A stretch of 33,407 nt of DNA from Stenocarpella maydis (taxonomy: Eukaryota > Ascomycota > Sordariomycetes > Diaporthales > Diaporthaceae): contig NQMI01000002.1 of NCBI GenBank assembly GCA_002270565.1, positions 884,690 to 918,096 of the forward strand. Reading direction: 5' to 3'. Shown here in pieces: positions 29,611-33,407 of this stretch (position 1 is the stretch's first letter; each line of letters starts with the position of its first letter). The position numbers and the translations under genes are program-made. A model generated the notes under the pieces. It was not told the origin of the DNA, did no database searches, and worked only from the letters and a program-made list of their open reading frames with translations.

Positions 29611-30188
29611 TAACTTTTTTATATCTTAACTTTTTTATATCTTAACTTTTTTATATCTTAACTTTTTTATATCTTAACTTTTTTATATCTTAACTTTTTT
29701 ATATCTTAACTTTTTTATATCTTAACTTTTTTATATCTTAACTTTTTTATATCTTAACTTTTTTATATCTTAACTTTTTTATATCTTAACTTTTTTATAT
29801 CTTAACTTTTTTATATCTTAACTTTTTTATATCTTAACTTTTTTATATCTTAACTTTTTTATATCTTAACTTTTTTATATCTTAACTTTTTTATATCTTA
29901 ACTTTTTTATATCTTAACTTTTTTATATCTTAACTTTTTTATATCTTAACTTTTTTATATCTTAACTTTTTTATATCTTAACTTTTTTATATCTTAACTT
30001 TTTTATATCTTAACTTTTTTATATCTTAACTTTTTTATATCTTAACTTTTTTATATCTTAACTTTTTTATATCTTAACTTTTTTATATCTTAACTTTTTT
30101 ATATCTTAACTTTTTTATATCTTAACTTTTTTATATCTTAACTTTTTTATATCTTAACTTTTTTATATCTTAACTTTTTTATATCTTA
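29611..30188. repeat. 16-bp minisatellite, 36 identical copies
   Basis: The unit TAACTTTTTTATATCT is repeated 36 times without a single change (29611-30186) plus two bases. The phase stays exact across all 576 bases. It is flanked by an ambiguous base at 29609 and by degenerate retroelement sequence on both sides, so the copy number in the assembly may be collapsed or uncertain. Confidence 0.98.
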
Positions 30189-30519
30189 TCCCAGAATTTA
30201 TATTCCTTTAGCTTAGGGTTATTAGGGTTAATAAGCAGAATATCTATATATAGTATTATCCTTTAAGTCTAATTAGCTAAATCTAATAAGTCTAAATTAT
30301 ATAAGCTATCTATATCTAAGCATGCCTACGCTTAGGGGACCATCCGGCCAGGAAGAGACCAGTCTTAGTACTAATTATTATTATCTTAATTAGGGGTGGT
30401 AAGATGGAGTATATTATCTAGTGTGTCTAGAAAGATATTATATCCAGCTACCTCTAATAGCTTCCTCTCAGTTTATTAACTTTTAGGAGGGTTATCCTCC
30501 TAAAGAAAAGGCACCTCCA

Positions 30520-33407
30520 GCTCCTAAATTCCCCTCTTATAGATGAATTTCTTTAGGCGCATTAGGGGATAGGTCCCATTAATAGGGATCCCATCAAGGG
30601 TCCTCAGCTTATACACATTATTAGGCTCAATAGCATTAATAATATAAGGCCCAAACTATTGATATATTAGCTTCCAGAACAACAAGTAATCAGATTTCCT
30701 CTACTCATCTATAACTAACATAAGGTTATCTTTTATAAGAGGCTCAAGTCTATAGAATCCCCAGTAGGTATCTCTAGCCGCTACCTTTCTTCTTTACTTA
30801 GCAACTAACTCCTAAGCATACAGGATATCTTATTTTAGATCCAGCAATAAGTATAATCAACATTCTAATACCTAATTAAAGGTTATATAGGATAACTAAG
30901 CTTAAACCCACCAGGTAGGAATCTCTATTTCAATAAGCAATACTAGGTTAAATCCATAGAGCAAGTAAAACGGGCTTTTCTTATATAACTACCTTAAGGA
31001 TATTCTATTAGTAAAGAGTGCATAAGAAAGGATCTTTTTCTATCTAATTATACCCCTATCTAGCATCTTTCCTAAGGCTAATGCAATATTAAAGTAGCCA
31101 TATTCCATAACACTATTCGCCCTAGAATTATATATAGATATTCTAATCTAATGCACCCTAAGGTATCTAAGGTATTTAGCAAAGTCTCTAAGGTTCTCAG
31201 GTCCCTCATCCATAACCACTAATATAAGCAAGCCCCATTTAAGTAGGAACTTATTAATAAAGAATCACTTAATATTCTTTAAGTCAGCAGCCCTAAGAGC
31301 TATTACCTCAGGCCATCCCATAAGGTCGTAACATCCTTCCACAAGGTATTAATATCCCTAATTAAAGGGCAAATGCTAAATATTAATATAAATTTTTGAA
31401 AATGGAAGCCCTAGGGTAGTAGGTATTACCCTATTATTATAGATCCTAGTATCCTATTTATTATATCTAGGATATCTAGTAATCACCTTTTCTATATCTA
31501 CATATATCCCTTTCCAATAGTATATCACTCTAATCTAATAGTAAGTAGTATCCCTCCCTCTATAATTAAGGGGAGCATAAGTATTCCTAATAATTCTTTT
31601 TCTCAAATTAGGGTCATTTATAACTCTCCTTTTAGGAAGGTCTTTCTTAGGTTCCCACTAAAGCACTCCTTCCCTAAGGGAAAATGCAAGAGCTTTCTTC
31701 TTAAAAGCCTTCTATTGCTAATCAGAGAGGTAACCAGGTAGAATACCGTAGTAAAGGTAATCTACAATCCCCCTTAATTCCTTTAACTACTAACAACTAT
31801 CTTTAAGCAACGGCATCTAATTAGAAGGTATTAGAGCCATTATAGGGTTAAGAGAGGCATTACACCATTCCTTAATATCCCCTTCAATTTATCTATCTAC
31901 CTTATCCAAAGAACCCAGAGGTTTTCTTAAGAGCAAGTTAGCAACCAAATTATTAACCCCTTTAATATGCCTAACTATAAAGTTATATATCCTAATTACA
32001 GCCAGCCATTAAGTAATATAGGCCCTAGGGATATTTAATACTAACCCCTTTAGCTACTAAATAAGAATATTTAAGTTAGTCTTTAGAATAAAATAAACTC
32101 TATATATATAGAACTAAAGCTATCTAATTATATAGAGTANTATAGCTTCCTAGCAGCTTTTGGTCTAAATAAATAAAGTATCCTTCTTTAGTAGGTTGAA
32201 AAGAGGATATAATATAATTCTATAAAAGGGCATCTAGATCCAGTAAAAGTTAATTAGGCTAAGAAATGATTGGAGCTGGGTAACATTTTTATAGGTCTCC
32301 CACTCCTTAATCTTAATAATCTTCTTATCCGCAAGAGAGCAGCCTAGAGTCCCATACATATAACTCATAATATTAGCCTACTTTTTGCATTATTTAGATT
32401 TAGCAGCATTAATTACACTACCAGCAAGCTCTATATTAAAAAGCATATTATTAAGATTCTTAATATACTCTACAATATACCTCCATACCCCAGGAAGGTT
32501 ATCAAGCTCCTAATCATTATAGGTAGACTCTGGCCCTTTTACTACAATATTATTAAGGAATGGGCAGTAGACCATCAGAATCAGGTTATAAAACAAGCAA
32601 ACTATGCATCTTATAAACTGTGCTACTAAGTTTGTGGCTCCTATAGGCAGCCTATACTATTAAAATAGCCTGATTAGAGTTGCAAAGGTAGTAATATTGC
32701 GCCTTTTTTCTTCCAGCTTAATCTAGTTATACCCTAAGAAAAAGTTTAAGAGCAATAGAACCTAACACATTATAAACTCCTTAGCAAACTTATCAGTAGC
32801 TAAAGGAATAAAGGTATCTCTAATTATAACCCGATTAGCCTTAGAGACATTATTAATCAACTAATAGCCACTATCCTTCTTCTTAATAAGGAACTACTAG
32901 TTTTAGTAGGGGGCATGGGATTCTTTAATCACACCCCTAACTTCTCACTCCCTCAACATTTTAATAGCAGTCTCCCTTAACACTCTAGGGAGCTTAATAG
33001 TTTTCATCTAGTATACCTAATAAGGAACTATCTTAATAAACTAAGGAGGGGCAATATCTATACTAATCTGAGAGATATAAGACTAATTTTATATAAGAGC
33101 TTCTTCCCTATTCTCCAAAAAGTAAGTAAATATTAACTTTTCCTAATTAAAAAGCCCATTATAGTTTCCTATAATAATATGCTAAAGGCACTCTAGCATT
33201 AATCACAACCCCCTTAAAATAAAGGAGAATCTAAGTCTAATCCATAGGTTATATTTGCTTCCTCTACCAGCATTAATTAGATACCTAACCCTAGCCTTAT
33301 AGCTTAGCTTCTAATTCACAGTTCCTTTAGGGATAGTGCTATTAGAGGGAAAGTTATCAATAGGGTGGACTTTTACCCCTACCCTTTTATATAGGGTCCT
33401 AATAGCT
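30520..33407 (-). pseudogene. Ty3/gypsy retrotransposon pol relic: reverse transcriptase, RNase H, integrase
   Basis: Translated on the minus strand, the fragments appear in pol order from right to left. The reverse transcriptase start (LINNVSKANRV, about 32830) comes first, then the active-site region at about 32530-32580. The RNase H tail follows (WLAVIRIYNFIVRHIKG, about 31960-32015), then the integrase core (DEGPEN near 31205 and YNSRAN near 31125) and the pol C-terminus (YKLRTLDGIPINGTY, about 30565-30610). Stops interrupt every domain. The catalytic Asp-Asp pair reads Asn-Asn at 32549-32554. The element extends beyond the right edge. A second n lies at 32140. Confidence 0.85.

Larger units (their letters stand above)
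23783..33407. mobile_element. AT-rich block of nested, RIP-degenerate LTR retrotransposons
   Basis: About 9.6 kb of AT-rich sequence with no intact gene. Reading frames are broken by many stop codons, yet translated fragments of Ty3/gypsy protease, reverse transcriptase, RNase H and integrase can be recognised on the minus strand (listed separately), with GC-richer LTR-like islands. Matching ends differ only by C-to-T changes. These are the hallmarks of repeat-induced point mutation acting on repeated elements. The block continues past the right edge. Confidence 0.88.

Noticed and set aside
29611..30188. CRISPR-like array
   Set aside because: The repeats are directly adjacent without spacers, and the setting is a fungal genome.

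Overview
The window looks like a piece of a filamentous ascomycete genome. Genes are split by short introns (about 55 to 130 nt) with GT(A/G/C)AGT-type donors and CTAAC-like branch sites. The proteins are typical fungal secondary-metabolism families. The gene block ends abruptly in AT-rich DNA full of retrotransposon relics that carry C-to-T/G-to-A damage, as left by repeat-induced point mutation (RIP). Such gene-rich/AT-rich alternation is common in Dothideomycetes and some Leotiomycetes; I cannot name the species.

Layout. 1-160 is an octanucleotide satellite. 428-644 is the left copy of an imperfect direct repeat. 703-23390 holds ten genes that form an apparent sesquiterpenoid biosynthetic cluster: FAD-linked oxidase (703-2560, -), cytochrome P450 A (3825-5766, +, with an apparent in-frame stop near its start), SDR 1 (6859-7879, +), SDR 2 (8550-9633, +), AflR-like Zn2Cys6 regulator (10164-11651, -), presilphiperfolanol-synthase-like terpene cyclase (12321-13591, -), P450 B (14434-16496, +), seven-helix fungal rhodopsin/SAT4-like protein (17070-18440, -), P450 C of a CYP68/CYP503-like type (19783-21611, +), and an intronless NAD(P)-binding epimerase-like protein (22212-23390, +). 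23497-23782 is the right copy of the direct repeat. From about 23.8 kb to the end lies a nest of degenerate LTR retrotransposons: two Ty3/gypsy relics on the minus strand, LTR-like segments, and a perfect 36-copy 16-bp minisatellite.

How the genes could work together (inference): the cyclase would convert farnesyl diphosphate to a sesquiterpene alcohol or hydrocarbon. The three P450s, two SDRs, the flavin oxidase and the epimerase-like protein would oxidise and reshape it. The AflR-like protein would control the set. No transporter of a standard family is visible. The product cannot be read from sequence.

Exon coordinates were worked out by hand from reading frames, splice consensus and recalled family motifs. 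Every complete gene model closes in frame; the only unresolved 5' end is that of P450 A.
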